64,000 nucleotides of DNA from Methylophilus sp. DW102 (GTDB taxonomy: Bacteria > Pseudomonadota > Gammaproteobacteria > Burkholderiales > Methylophilaceae). The notes beneath the pieces were generated by a model. It made no database searches, was not told where the DNA came from, and saw only the letters and a program-made list of their open reading frames with translations. The position numbers and the translations under genes were made by a program. Within the stretch, counting starts at the first letter, position 1. The number at the start of each line of letters is the position of its first letter. Positions 55,792 through 64,000 of this stretch are shown here, piece by piece. The DNA is taken from NCBI RefSeq assembly GCF_037076555.1, contig NZ_AP029023.1:620001-684000 (forward strand), read 5' to 3'.

Positions 55792-55824
55792 AGCCAAGCC
55801 AAGCCAAGCCAAGCCAAGCCAAGC
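55792..55824. repeat. AAGCC pentanucleotide tandem repeat
   Basis: About six and a half perfect AAGCC units lie between the convergent helicase and phoH genes, 17 bp after the helicase stop. Tracts like this expand and contract by slippage. Being non-coding, its effect if any would be on the 3' ends of both transcripts. Confidence 0.9.
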
Positions 55825-55838
55825 ATTGTTCGAGTATC

Positions 55839-56789
55839 TTATTCTTTCTGAATACTCTGCTCAAACTTCTCATACGCATTAATAATCTTCTGCACCAGTG
55901 GATGCCGCACCACATCTTGCGACATAAAATGTGTAAAGGCGATGCCTTTGACTTCCTTGAGGATTTTTTGCGCTTCTACCAAACCACTTTTCTGATGACG
56001 TTGCAAGTCAATCTGCGTGACGTCGCCGGTAATCACGGCTTTGGTGCCAAAGCCGATGCGGGTTAAGAACATCTTCATCTGCTCGGGCGTGGTGTTTTGC
56101 GCTTCATCCAGAATAATAAAACTCTGGTTGAGCGTGCGGCCGCGCATATAGGCGAGCGGGGCGACTTCAATCGCGCCGCGTTCGAACATTTTGTTCACCG
56201 TGTCGTAACCGGCCAAGTCATACAAGGCGTCATATAAAGGGCGTAGATAAGGGTCAACCTTTTGATTTAAATCGCCTGGCAAGAAGCCCAGGCGTTCGCC
56301 TGCTTCTACAGCCGGGCGCACTAACACGATTCTTTTCACTCGGTCGCGTGTCATGGCATCCACTGCACTGGCGACAGCCAGGTAGGTTTTACCTGTACCC
56401 GCTGGGCCGATGCCAAAGGTGATGTCATGGTCTTGTATCTGTTGCAAGTAGCTGACCTGGCGCGGGGTGCGACCATGCAGGTCGCCGCGACGCGTCATCA
56501 GTACAGGCATGGCGCTGCTGCTGACTTCTTCGGGTTTGAGTTTGTCGATTTCTACCAGGCCGAGCTGAATATCTTCGAGTTCAATCGGCTTTTTTGAGCG
56601 TGCGTAGAAGTTTTCTAGCATTTGCGCGCCCAGCCGCATATTGGTTTGGTTGCCGCTCAAGTAAAACGTGCTGCCGCGGCGGTTGATGTCGATATCGAGG
56701 CCATTCGCCAGTTGGCGGATATTTTCATCGAGCGGGCCGCACAGGTTGGCCAGCATCAGGTTGTCTTCGGGGCTGAGGGTAATTTCCAT
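55839..56789 (-). CDS. phoH: PhoH-family ATPase (YbeZ-like)
   Basis: A 316-residue PhoH/YbeZ protein. An N-terminal KH-like region (1-110) precedes the ATPase with GPAGTGKTYLAVA and IILDEAQNTTPEQMKMFLTR plus ITGDVTQIDL. YbeZ works with the endoribonuclease YbeY in ribosome RNA handling. It follows miaB by 2 bp, as in most beta- and gammaproteobacteria, but the gene that normally comes next, ybeY, is absent here; its place is taken by the repeat and the convergent helicase. Confidence 0.92.
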   Translation of the reverse strand: MEITLSPEDNLMLANLCGPLDENIRQLANGLDIDINRRGSTFYLSGNQTNMRLGAQMLENFYARSKKPIELEDIQLGLVEIDKLKPEEVSSSAMPVLMTRRGDLHGRTPRQVSYLQQIQDHDITFGIGPAGTGKTYLAVASAVDAMTRDRVKRIVLVRPAVEAGERLGFLPGDLNQKVDPYLRPLYDALYDLAGYDTVNKMFERGAIEVAPLAYMRGRTLNQSFIILDEAQNTTPEQMKMFLTRIGFGTKAVITGDVTQIDLQRHQKSGLVEAQKILKEVKGIAFTHFMSQDVVRHPLVQKIINAYEKFEQSIQKE

Positions 56790-56791
56790 GC

Positions 56792-58129
56792 TTAATTCAC
56801 AATTTCGCCAACCAGGCGTTTGGGGTTGTAGACGTCGGTAATTTTGACTTGCACCATCTGGTGGATATAGCGGGCATCGGCAGCGATATCCACCACGCGT
56901 CCGTTATCGGTTTTACCTGCCAACAAACTGGGGTCTTTCCACGACGGGCCGTCGATGAGCACGCGTTGCACGGTGCCCAGCATGGCGCGGCTGATGGCGT
57001 CGCCATTGGTTTCGTTCTCGGTTTGCAGTTGCTTGAGCCAAGCCGCTTTGTCGGCTTGTGGGGTTTCGTCGGGCAGGTAGCTGGCCGGTGTGCCGGGACG
57101 CGGGCTGTATAAAAAGCTGAAGCTGTAATCAAAGCCCACATCACGCATGAGTTTGAGTGTGGCCTGAAAATCTTTTTCGGTTTCACCGGGGAAGCCAACA
57201 ATGATGTCGCTGGTGATGGTCAGGGCCGGATTGGCGGCTTTCAGTTTGCGGATCAGGCCTTTGTATTGCAGCGCGGTGTAGTTGCGCTTCATCGCCATCA
57301 AAATGCGGTCACTGCCTGCCTGCACTGGCAGGTGCAATTGGTTGGCCAGCTTGGGCACCGTCGCATGGCACGCAATCAGGCGCTCACTCATTTCGTTGGG
57401 GTGGCTGGTGGTGTAACGGATACGCTCGATTTGCGGGATTTCTGCGATGGTTTCAATCAACAGTGGCAAATCGGCCTCGATGCCTTGATAAGGCACGCGG
57501 TAGGCATTGACGTTCTGGCCGAGCAGCGTGATCTCTTTGACGCCTTGCTCAGCCAACTGGATCGCCTCGGTGATGATGTCTTCAAACGGGCGTGAGAATT
57601 CTTCGCCACGGGTGTAAGGCACTACGCAAAAGCTACAATATTTGCTGCAGCCTTCCATAATGCTCAAAAAGGCAGTCGCCCCTTCGACGCGGGGCGGCGG
57701 CAAATGGTCAAACTTTTCAATCTCGGGGAAGGCAATGTCTACCTGTGGCTTGTCGGCAGCCTGTTTGGCTTTGATCAGCTCGGGCAGGCGGTGCAGGGTT
57801 TGCGGACCAAACACGACATCGACATAGGGCGCGCGCTGAATGATGGCTTCGCCTTCCTGGCTGGCCACGCAGCCGCCAACCCCAATCACCAGGTTGGGAT
57901 TTTTTTCTTTGAGCGGAATCATGCGGCCTAGGTGGCTGAATACTTTTTCTTCGGCTTTTTCACGCACCGAACAGGTGTTGAGCAAGATCACATCTGCTTC
58001 TTCCATGTTCTCGGTTTGCGTCATGCCTTCATGCTCGCGCATGAGGTCTATCATGCGTGATGCATCGTATTCGTTCATTTGGCAACCAAACGATTTAATG
58101 AATATCTTTTTTCCGCTTTCGTGCTTCAT
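56792..58129 (-). CDS. miaB: tRNA-2-methylthio-N6-dimethylallyladenosine synthase
   Basis: A 445-residue radical-SAM methylthiotransferase. The N-terminal UPF0004 domain has [20 protein letters not shown] and [11 protein letters not shown] (three cluster cysteines). The radical-SAM motif is CSKYCSFC, and a TRAM domain closes the protein ([19 protein letters not shown]). It adds a methylthio group at A37 of tRNAs reading UNN codons. Divergent from cysG and upstream of phoH. Confidence 0.95.
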   Translation of the reverse strand: MKHESGKKIFIKSFGCQMNEYDASRMIDLMREHEGMTQTENMEEADVILLNTCSVREKAEEKVFSHLGRMIPLKEKNPNLVIGVGGCVASQEGEAIIQRAPYVDVVFGPQTLHRLPELIKAKQAADKPQVDIAFPEIEKFDHLPPPRVEGATAFLSIMEGCSKYCSFCVVPYTRGEEFSRPFEDIITEAIQLAEQGVKEITLLGQNVNAYRVPYQGIEADLPLLIETIAEIPQIERIRYTTSHPNEMSERLIACHATVPKLANQLHLPVQAGSDRILMAMKRNYTALQYKGLIRKLKAANPALTITSDIIVGFPGETEKDFQATLKLMRDVGFDYSFSFLYSPRPGTPASYLPDETPQADKAAWLKQLQTENETNGDAISRAMLGTVQRVLIDGPSWKDPSLLAGKTDNGRVVDIAADARYIHQMVQVKITDVYNPKRLVGEIVN

Positions 58130-58240
58130 CGAACGCTAAATTTCTCACAAAAACAGTATTTTAGCGTATTTGCAGGGGAAACCCCAGCCAAGACAACGGA
58201 CTGCGGTAAAATACACTTTTCTTGTCGAAGCCTTCTCTGC

Positions 58241-59632
58241 ATGCAAGCTTTACCGATTTTTTTCAATATTGCACAACGCCCTTGTATCGTCATCGGCGGT
58301 GGCGATGTCGCGACGCGCAAGGTGATCATGCTACGCAAGGCGCAAGGGCAGGTCACCGTGATCTCGCCCGGGTTGTGCGACGAGTTGCGCGAGATGCATG
58401 CGCAGGGCGAGATTGACTATGTGGCTGCCGAGTTTCAGGCCGAACAATTGACCAGTGCTTGCCTGGTGATTGCAGCCACCGATGATGAAGCGGTGAATGA
58501 AGCGGTGTCGGTGGCGGCAAAGCGGCTGAATATTCCGGTGAACGTCGTCGATGCACCTGCGCTTTGCACGTTTACCATGGGCTCGGTGATTGATCGCAGC
58601 CCTGTGGTGATTGCGATTTCTAGTGAAGGCAATGCGCCGGTGTTGGCAAGGCATATCCGCAGCAAAATCGAAACCATGTTGCCTGCGGCTTATGGCCGGA
58701 TTGCGACCATCGCAGGTGAATTCCGCGACCAGGTGAAAGCCAAGTTCTCTAATCTGCCTGCACGTCGTCGCTTTTGGGAGGATGTGTTGAACGGGCCGCT
58801 GGTGGAGCGCGTGTTGTCGGGGCAGGAGCAGGCAGCGCGGACCTTGCTGGCCGAGTTGCTCAATCAGCGTGAAGATGCGCCTACGCGTGGCGAGGTTTAT
58901 CTGGTGGGTGGTGGGCCGGGTGACCCAGATCTACTGACGTTCAGGGCATTGCGACTGATGCAGCAGTGCGATGTCTGTGTCTATGACAAGCTGGTGAGCA
59001 AAGAGGTGATGGAGCTGGTGCGTCGCGATGCCGAGCTGATTTACGTGGGTAAATCACGTGACCAGCACACCTTGCCGCAAGAAGAAATCAATGCCTTGCT
59101 GGCCAGGCTGGCGCTGGAAGGCAAGCGCGTATTGCGCCTTAAAGGCGGCGACCCGTTTATCTTTGGACGTGGCGGCGAAGAGATCGAAACCCTGATGCAG
59201 CATGGGGTGCCATTTCAAGTGGTGCCCGGCATTACCGCGGCCAACGGTGTCTCTAGCTATGCCGGGATTCCGCTCACGCACAGGGATTACGCCCAGGCCT
59301 GTTTATTTATTACCGGCCACCTCAAAGATGGCACCATTGATCTGGACTGGCAGGCCATGGCCAGACCCAAGCAGACGGTGGTGATTTATATGGGTCTGGT
59401 AGGGCTGGAGCAGATTTGCAGCAAGCTGATGGCACAAGGCGTGTCGCCGGACATGCCGGCGTCAGTGATCCAGCAGGGCACGACGCAGAAGCAACGCGTG
59501 GTGGAATCCACCTTGCAGCATCTGGCAGCAGAGGTGGCGGCCGCGGGCTTGAAGCCGCCCAGTTTGACGATTATTGGCGAAGTGGTGAAATTGCGCGAGC
59601 GACTGAACTGGTTTACGCCGTCCGCGGATTAA
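58241..59632 (+). CDS. cysG: Siroheme synthase (trifunctional CysG)
   Basis: A 463-residue enzyme. The N-terminal precorrin-2 dehydrogenase/ferrochelatase domain has IVIGGGDVATRKV, SACLVIAATDD and SSEGNAPVLARHIR. The C-terminal uroporphyrinogen-III methyltransferase has LVGGGPGDPDLLTFRALR, GKSRDQH and RLKGGDPFIFGRGGEE. It makes sirohaem for sulfite and nitrite reductases. The ATG at 58241 begins the conserved domain; the frame stays open upstream into the divergent promoter but without coding character. A TAAAAT -10-like sequence lies at 58207-58212. Confidence 0.95.
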   Translation: MQALPIFFNIAQRPCIVIGGGDVATRKVIMLRKAQGQVTVISPGLCDELREMHAQGEIDYVAAEFQAEQLTSACLVIAATDDEAVNEAVSVAAKRLNIPVNVVDAPALCTFTMGSVIDRSPVVIAISSEGNAPVLARHIRSKIETMLPAAYGRIATIAGEFRDQVKAKFSNLPARRRFWEDVLNGPLVERVLSGQEQAARTLLAELLNQREDAPTRGEVYLVGGGPGDPDLLTFRALRLMQQCDVCVYDKLVSKEVMELVRRDAELIYVGKSRDQHTLPQEEINALLARLALEGKRVLRLKGGDPFIFGRGGEEIETLMQHGVPFQVVPGITAANGVSSYAGIPLTHRDYAQACLFITGHLKDGTIDLDWQAMARPKQTVVIYMGLVGLEQICSKLMAQGVSPDMPASVIQQGTTQKQRVVESTLQHLAAEVAAAGLKPPSLTIIGEVVKLRERLNWFTPSAD

Positions 59633-59684
59633 TCGCTGCGCTCAACCAGCTTAAGTGTTGGGCAAGATTAAGTGGTAGCCCAGA

Positions 59685-60998
59685 TTAAGTGTTAGGTAGG
59701 ATCGGCAGTGAAAGCCTGGCTTCCAGCCCGCCTTCCGGGCGGTTGAGCAAGGCCAGTTGGCCACTATGTAAAGCAGCAATGCGGTTGCAAATCGCCAGGC
59801 CCAGGCCGCTGCCGCCTTCGTATTTGTTGCGCGCGCTGTCCATGCGTTCGAAAGGCCGCAGCAAACGGTCTGCATGTTCAGGCGGGATGCCAGGGCCGTT
59901 ATCCAGTACACTGATGACGATCTTGTCGGCCATGACCTGGCTGCGCACCTCGACCTTGCCTTTGCCATAGTTGTAAGCATTGCCGACCAGGTTGTCGAGC
60001 AAGCGTTGCATGGCTAGCGGACGGATGGGAATAAAGTATTTGGGCCCCAGCGAAATTTTGAGCTCGCGGCCCGCGCGACGCTGACGTTCTGCCAGTGCAT
60101 TGAGCAAATCGTTAATATCCATCATGCGCGTGGGCTCGCCCTCTACGCCGCGCACAAAATCCAGAAACTGGTGAATGATATTGTCCATATCGGAGATGTC
60201 TTCAATCATGCCCTGTTTCATATAATCGGCTTCTTGCGGCAGCATTTCTACTGCCAGCCGCAGCCGCGCCAGCGGCGTGCGGATGTCATGTGAGACCCCG
60301 GCCAGTAGCAGCGTGCGTTCCGCATCAAGGCGGGCAAGGGATTCCGCCATCTCGTTAAAGGTCTGTGTCACTTCGCGTAACTCTTCGACGCTATCCACCG
60401 GCAGTTTAGGCGCGGGCTCGCCATTACGCAGCCGTTCTGCGGCATGCACCAGCATGGTCAGCGGCCGGTTGATGCGGGCCGTCAGTAAATAACCCCCCAC
60501 CAGTGAAAGCAAGCCGACCACGGCCGCCCAGCCTAGCCAGTGCCAGGGGAAAGGGCGGTCTACCTGAATTTTGGGGATCACCACCCAGAAGTCATCCTGG
60601 CCGACATTAAAGCTGATCCACAAGCCAGGGATATCATAATGATTGACCGTGATAATGGTTTCTTCGCCCAGCCGTTCGCGGATTTTGAGTGCGACCAGAT
60701 TAATAAAAGGGTCTGCGGGCAAGGGCTCGATATCTTCCAGAAAGTCGGCGGCATAGACTCGCACGCCTTCACGGCCTGATAATTCGGATAACAAGGCCAG
60801 GCGGCGATTTTCGTGCGACGCGATCAGTGAGGCGCGGGTGTAATTGACGATGGTGACGGCTTGCAGGGCAGCGGCGGTTGCACGTGGTTCGCGGTCAAAA
60901 TAATCAAAGATTTTGAGCGAAGCATAGATACTGACCGCCAGTAAGATGGCGATCAGCAACATGATGCGGGACAGCAGTCGGCGGGGCAGTAAGCGCAC
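59685..60998 (-). CDS. envZ: EnvZ-like osmosensor histidine kinase
   Basis: A 437-residue sensor kinase. Transmembrane helices lie at about 12-30 and 155-175, enclosing a periplasmic domain of about 120 residues. A HAMP domain (INRPLTMLVHAAERLRNGEP) is followed by the phosphoacceptor GVSHDIRTPLARL with His237, then N-box (LLDNLVGNAYNYG), G1 (VLDNGPGIP) and G2 (GSGLGLAIC). The order after ompR is the standard ompR-envZ pair. It should respond to envelope or osmotic state. Confidence 0.9.
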   Translation of the reverse strand: MRLLPRRLLSRIMLLIAILLAVSIYASLKIFDYFDREPRATAAALQAVTIVNYTRASLIASHENRRLALLSELSGREGVRVYAADFLEDIEPLPADPFINLVALKIRERLGEETIITVNHYDIPGLWISFNVGQDDFWVVIPKIQVDRPFPWHWLGWAAVVGLLSLVGGYLLTARINRPLTMLVHAAERLRNGEPAPKLPVDSVEELREVTQTFNEMAESLARLDAERTLLLAGVSHDIRTPLARLRLAVEMLPQEADYMKQGMIEDISDMDNIIHQFLDFVRGVEGEPTRMMDINDLLNALAERQRRAGRELKISLGPKYFIPIRPLAMQRLLDNLVGNAYNYGKGKVEVRSQVMADKIVISVLDNGPGIPPEHADRLLRPFERMDSARNKYEGGSGLGLAICNRIAALHSGQLALLNRPEGGLEARLSLPILPNT

Positions 60999-61019
60999 GG
61001 GGATTAAAGCTTGGCCGGA

Positions 61020-61745
61020 TTATTGTGGTGCTTCACCATCTGGAATAAAGACATAACCAAAGCCCCACATGGTTTGCAGGTAGCGAGGATGTGCCGGATC
61101 AGGCTCGATAATGCGGCGCAGGCGAGAGACCTGCACGTCTATGCTACGATCAAATACATCCAGCTCGCGGCCACGTGCCAGTTGCATGAGTCGGTCACGT
61201 GACAGCGGCTGGCGTGGGTGTTCAGTGAAGACTTTCAGCAAGGTGAATTCACCACTGGTAATCGTAATGGGCACGCCGTTTTTACTTAGGCTGCGGGTAC
61301 TGGTGTCGAATACAAACTCGCCAAATTGGAACGCGGCGGATTTTTCTTCAACTGCCTGTTTTGGCGAAATCTCGTGACGGCGTAGGACCGCATTGATTCT
61401 GGCCAGCAGTTCACGCGGGTTAAAGGGTTTGGGCAAGTAGTCATCCGCCCCCATTTCCAGGCCGACAATGCGGTCCACTTCATCGCCGCGCGCAGTCAGC
61501 ATAATGATGGGGGTCATGTGGTTGGCTCCACGCAGTCGGCGGCAAATGGCGAGGCCATCTTCGCCCGGCAGCATCAGGTCCAGAATCAACAGATCAAAAT
61601 GTTCATTGGCCAGCGTTTTGTCCATCTCCTTGCCATCTGATACGGACTTGATATTAAAACCTTGTTCAGTCAGGTAGCGCTGTAACAGCTCGCGCATACG
61701 TAAATCATCATCGACCATCAAGATTTTTTTTAACTGTTCTGACAT
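61020..61745 (-). CDS. ompR: OmpR-like response regulator
   Basis: A 241-residue regulator. The receiver has acidic Asp12-Asp14, phosphoacceptor Asp56 (LILDLMLPGEDG) and the LPKPFN lysine. The winged-helix domain ends with FDRSIDVQVSRLRRIIEPDPAHPRYLQTMWGFGYVFIPDG, a hallmark of OmpR proper. The ATG at 61745 is chosen; AAAGG lies just upstream. It lies 21 bp before envZ. GTTACAA direct repeats in the upstream intergenic region look like OmpR sites. Confidence 0.92.
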   Translation of the reverse strand: MSEQLKKILMVDDDLRMRELLQRYLTEQGFNIKSVSDGKEMDKTLANEHFDLLILDLMLPGEDGLAICRRLRGANHMTPIIMLTARGDEVDRIVGLEMGADDYLPKPFNPRELLARINAVLRRHEISPKQAVEEKSAAFQFGEFVFDTSTRSLSKNGVPITITSGEFTLLKVFTEHPRQPLSRDRLMQLARGRELDVFDRSIDVQVSRLRRIIEPDPAHPRYLQTMWGFGYVFIPDGEAPQ

Positions 61746-62153
61746 ACGGACCTTTGTTATTTGAAGCAAGTGTTTGCTTAACGCATTTTATTGCGATCAG
61801 GATGACCGCAGGAAGATAAATACGGCAAGGCCAAAAACTTATCCTTGATAATTATACTCCAAGCATTGGAGCGCATGAAGTGTGCCAGTTACAACTTCGT
61901 TACAAATGGCGTTGGGGATGAAATATTGCAGTTACAATCCTGATGCATGATTGCCTTCTGCTATCGGCAGGGGCATCCGAAAACGCTATTTTTTGTTAAA
62001 TCTGTTGCCGCTAAAGTTGCAATTGCGTTAATGTGATCGACCTGATTTTAAAATCGGTCCCTCGTTTGCCATGAGATTCATGCTTGAGAGCACCCAATAA
62101 TAGCTTAAACACAAGTGCTTTCGATGGAACAGGAATAAAGGTATTGCGTTTGG
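61746..62153. other. Intergenic region between ompR and the EF-hand gene
   Basis: About 400 bp separate the two divergent genes. Apart from the GTTACAA repeats listed separately I see no gene, terminator or clear promoter hexamers. It must hold the promoters of both genes. Confidence 0.5.
61888..61937 (+). promoter_or_regulatory. GTTACAA direct repeats, OmpR-box-like
   Basis: GTTACAA at 61888-61894 and 61899-61905 are spaced exactly 11 bp, and a third copy is at 61931-61937. Known OmpR sites carry GTTACA-like half-sites in tandem with 10-11-bp steps. The adjacent ompR gene makes binding by its product likely but untested. Confidence 0.5.
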
Positions 62154-62783
62154 ATGTGTAGAGCGATTAAACATTTGAAACGAATTGTATTGCTGACAAC
62201 CTCCATGTTGCTGGCATTCCCTGCTTTGGCTGATCTTAAATTGCCAGTCCGATTGACAGAGATCCGTCTGGCTGACAATGATGATGCCGGCCTTTCCAAA
62301 ACGCTGGAGCACAATTTTAGCCCTGAAGACCGTGCACGTTTGCGCAAGGCCCTTTCTGATTACGCCCGTAACACCGATCCCGACCACCAGTTGATGTTGC
62401 AAAAGCGCAAGGCCATGCATGACAGCATCGCACAACGGTTCAATGAGTGTAACCGCGACAATGACGACTCGCTAGACCGCGAAGAAGCGACGCTGTGTTT
62501 GCCACAAGTGGCCCGCCATTTTTCCTATGTTGATCTTGATGGCAATGGCGTGATTACGCTAGATGAACTTGAAACCGCCTATGCCAAAATGGTCGAGCGT
62601 CAACGTGAAGCCGAAGCCAGAACCGAGGCAAAAATCGAAAATCAGCAAAATATCGTCAGCGACTCAGAGCCTGATGCCAAGTCCAGAAACAAATCCAAAG
62701 CAAGCTCGGCAGTGATTCCTGCCAATAGCCCTGTCAATTCAAGTGGTAAAGACGTTTCGGTCATTCGTAAGCGTCCAAGTTAA
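62154..62783 (+). CDS. Secreted EF-hand protein
   Basis: A 209-residue exported protein. The signal peptide spans about 1-26 (KRIVLLTTSMLLAFPALA). Two EF-hand loops follow: a first of CNRDNDDSLDREE (about 99-111) and a canonical DLDGNGVITLDE (about 127-138). A charged helix rich in Glu/Arg and a Ser/Lys-rich disordered tail follow. It should bind calcium in the periplasm; no enzyme domain is seen. Divergent from ompR, so OmpR control is possible. Confidence 0.8.
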   Translation: MCRAIKHLKRIVLLTTSMLLAFPALADLKLPVRLTEIRLADNDDAGLSKTLEHNFSPEDRARLRKALSDYARNTDPDHQLMLQKRKAMHDSIAQRFNECNRDNDDSLDREEATLCLPQVARHFSYVDLDGNGVITLDELETAYAKMVERQREAEARTEAKIENQQNIVSDSEPDAKSRNKSKASSAVIPANSPVNSSGKDVSVIRKRPS

Positions 62784-62897
62784 TTTCCTTTGTCTCAACA
62801 TGCACATGCCATTCAGCGTTTCGGCGTGTCAAACAAGCAGATTGCCTTCATTATTTTTGCTGTTTAGTGGCTTTGTCGCTGACTCTGGACCCGCTTG

Positions 62898-64000
62898 ATG
62901 CTGCCCTCGCAATTATCCTTTGTCTGGTCCCGTGGCTTGCAGGAGATAGACCCTGCCGACTGGCAGCGCCTGGCGGGCATGCATCCCATGCTCGACTACC
63001 AGTTTTTGCTGGCGTTTGAGGCCACCGCTTGTGTCGGTGCGCAGACGGGCTGGATGCCCTATCATTTAACTGCGTTTGACCAGGGGCAGTTGGTGGCAGC
63101 CATACCTTGTTATCTCAAAACGCACTCTTACGGCGAGTATGTCTTTGACTGGTCATGGGCCGAGGCCTATGAGCAAGCGGGTGGGCAGTATTACCCCAAG
63201 CTGATCTCCGCCATTCCTTTCTCACCCGTCACTGGCCCACGCCTGCTGATAGACCCGGCCTGTGACGCGCCTGCGTTGATTGCCGAGACCATGCTCAAGC
63301 AGCTGCAGGCTTTTTGTCAGGAGCATGCCCTGTCCGGCGCGCATCTGTTGTTCCCCGATGCCATGTCGGCTGACTTTTGTGAACGGCAAGGGTGGTTAAG
63401 GCGTGAGGGCGTGCAGTTCCGCTGGGAAAATGCGGGATATGCCGACTGGGACGCTTTTATGGCGGTATTGAGCCGGGACAAGCGCAAAAAAATCCGGCAA
63501 GAACGGCAAAAAGTTGCGCAACAGGGTGTGACCTGCCGCGTGGTGAGTGGTCATGACATGACTGCGCAAGACCTGGCCTTGTTTTATCAATGCTATTGCC
63601 AGACGTATCTCCGCCACCATAGTTCACCTTATCTGACCCTGGCATTTTTCGAGCATTTGCAGCGCTACCTGCCCGGGCATTTGCAGTTATTTATTGCTTC
63701 GCAGCATGGCGAGGATGTGGCGGCCAGTCTGTGTGTGCTGGGTGAAGCGACGCTATATGGCCGTTACTGGGGGAGTTTGCGCGATATTTCTTGTCTGCAT
63801 TTCGAGTTGTGCTATTACCAGCCGCAGCAATTCTGTATCCGCGAGCAGATCCGCTATTTTGAAGGCGGTGCACAAGGCGAGCATAAGCTTGCCCGTGGCT
63901 TTGTCGCTTACCCCACCTGTTCTTACCACTGGCTCAGCCATCCCGATTTTCACCAGAGTGTGGCGCGCTTTCTGCGCCGGGAGGCCGAGGGCATGCAGCA
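62898..64000 (+). CDS. FemAB-like DUF482 (peptidogalycan) acyltransferase, 3' truncated by window
   Basis: An open frame from the ATG at 62898 to the window end, 367 codons without a stop. It starts MLPSQLSFVWSRGLQEIDPADWQ. The DUF482/FemAB_like family features are YDWS/FDWSWAEAYEQAGGQYYPKLISAIPFSP, SRDKRKKIRQERQKV, and GEATLYGRYWGS with YFEGGAQGEHKLARGF. Members are usually about 370-400 residues, so only a short tail is missing. Function is unproven; a GNAT-type aminoacyl transfer to an envelope component is assumed from the fold. It is distinct from the FemAB-like protein at 8.4 kb. Confidence 0.82.
   Translation, partial: MLPSQLSFVWSRGLQEIDPADWQRLAGMHPMLDYQFLLAFEATACVGAQTGWMPYHLTAFDQGQLVAAIPCYLKTHSYGEYVFDWSWAEAYEQAGGQYYPKLISAIPFSPVTGPRLLIDPACDAPALIAETMLKQLQAFCQEHALSGAHLLFPDAMSADFCERQGWLRREGVQFRWENAGYADWDAFMAVLSRDKRKKIRQERQKVAQQGVTCRVVSGHDMTAQDLALFYQCYCQTYLRHHSSPYLTLAFFEHLQRYLPGHLQLFIASQHGEDVAASLCVLGEATLYGRYWGSLRDISCLHFELCYYQPQQFCIREQIRYFEGGAQGEHKLARGFVAYPTCSYHWLSHPDFHQSVARFLRREAEGMQ

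Noticed and set aside
55792..55824. Short regular repeats that could be read as a CRISPR remnant
   Set aside because: The 5-bp unit has no spacers and no cas genes are near; it is a simple tandem repeat.

Overview
The window reads as chromosomal DNA of a betaproteobacterium, most likely a methylotroph of the Methylophilaceae (Methylophilus/Methylovorus type). This is inferred from gene content: a 1,290-residue fused FAD/Fe-S dehydrogenase, a PEP-CTERM secreted protein, an OlsB/OlsA-like pair, a MuxABC-type efflux operon and housekeeping genes of betaproteobacterial style. No 16S or taxon marker is present, so the placement is inference.

Layout. 0-2.5 kb: a partial orphan, then a QseBC/TctDE-type two-component pair on the minus strand. 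2.7-9.9 kb: a tightly packed plus-strand operon of nine genes (HAD phosphatase, class III aminotransferase, arginase-fold protein, SMR-like protein, alpha/beta hydrolase, acyl carrier protein, ketoacyl synthase, FemAB-like GNAT, second SMR-like protein). It faces the two-component pair across two PmrA/QseB-like boxes. This is the strongest candidate for an undescribed pathway. 9.9-18.9 kb: RND efflux operon mdtABC-OMF on the minus strand. 19.2-22.2 kb: a MOSC protein divergent from a bis-MGD molybdenum oxidoreductase.

22.5-32.3 kb: an AT-rich defence island on the minus strand, with a complete type I restriction system (hsdR-hsdM-hsdS) followed by a Septu-like ATPase/HNH pair in what looks like one transcription unit, plus a small orphan gene. 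It lies beside tRNA-Arg(CCG) with no integrase visible.

32.6-51.8 kb: core-like genes. These include two TSUP permeases, a sugar-nucleotide pyrophosphorylase, a PEP-CTERM protein, a membrane cytochrome c, apaH, an OlsB/OlsA-like pair behind an array of PhoB-like half-sites, a PfkB kinase, a TetR/SRPBCC divergent pair with clear palindromic operators, hemJ, a TlpA-like thioredoxin, the FAD/Fe-S fusion, a DUF3149 microprotein, pyrD and a glutathione-S-transferase. Two copies of a ~140-bp palindromic repeat sit directly upstream of apaH and of the GST gene.

51.8-55.8 kb: a second acquired patch, a RES/Xre toxin-antitoxin pair and an AT-rich gene for a large SF1 helicase with an unrecognised ~500-residue N-terminus, ending at an AAGCC pentanucleotide repeat next to phoH. 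55.8-64 kb: phoH-miaB, cysG, envZ-ompR with a GTTACAA direct-repeat box, a secreted EF-hand protein, and a FemAB-like DUF482 acyltransferase cut by the window edge.
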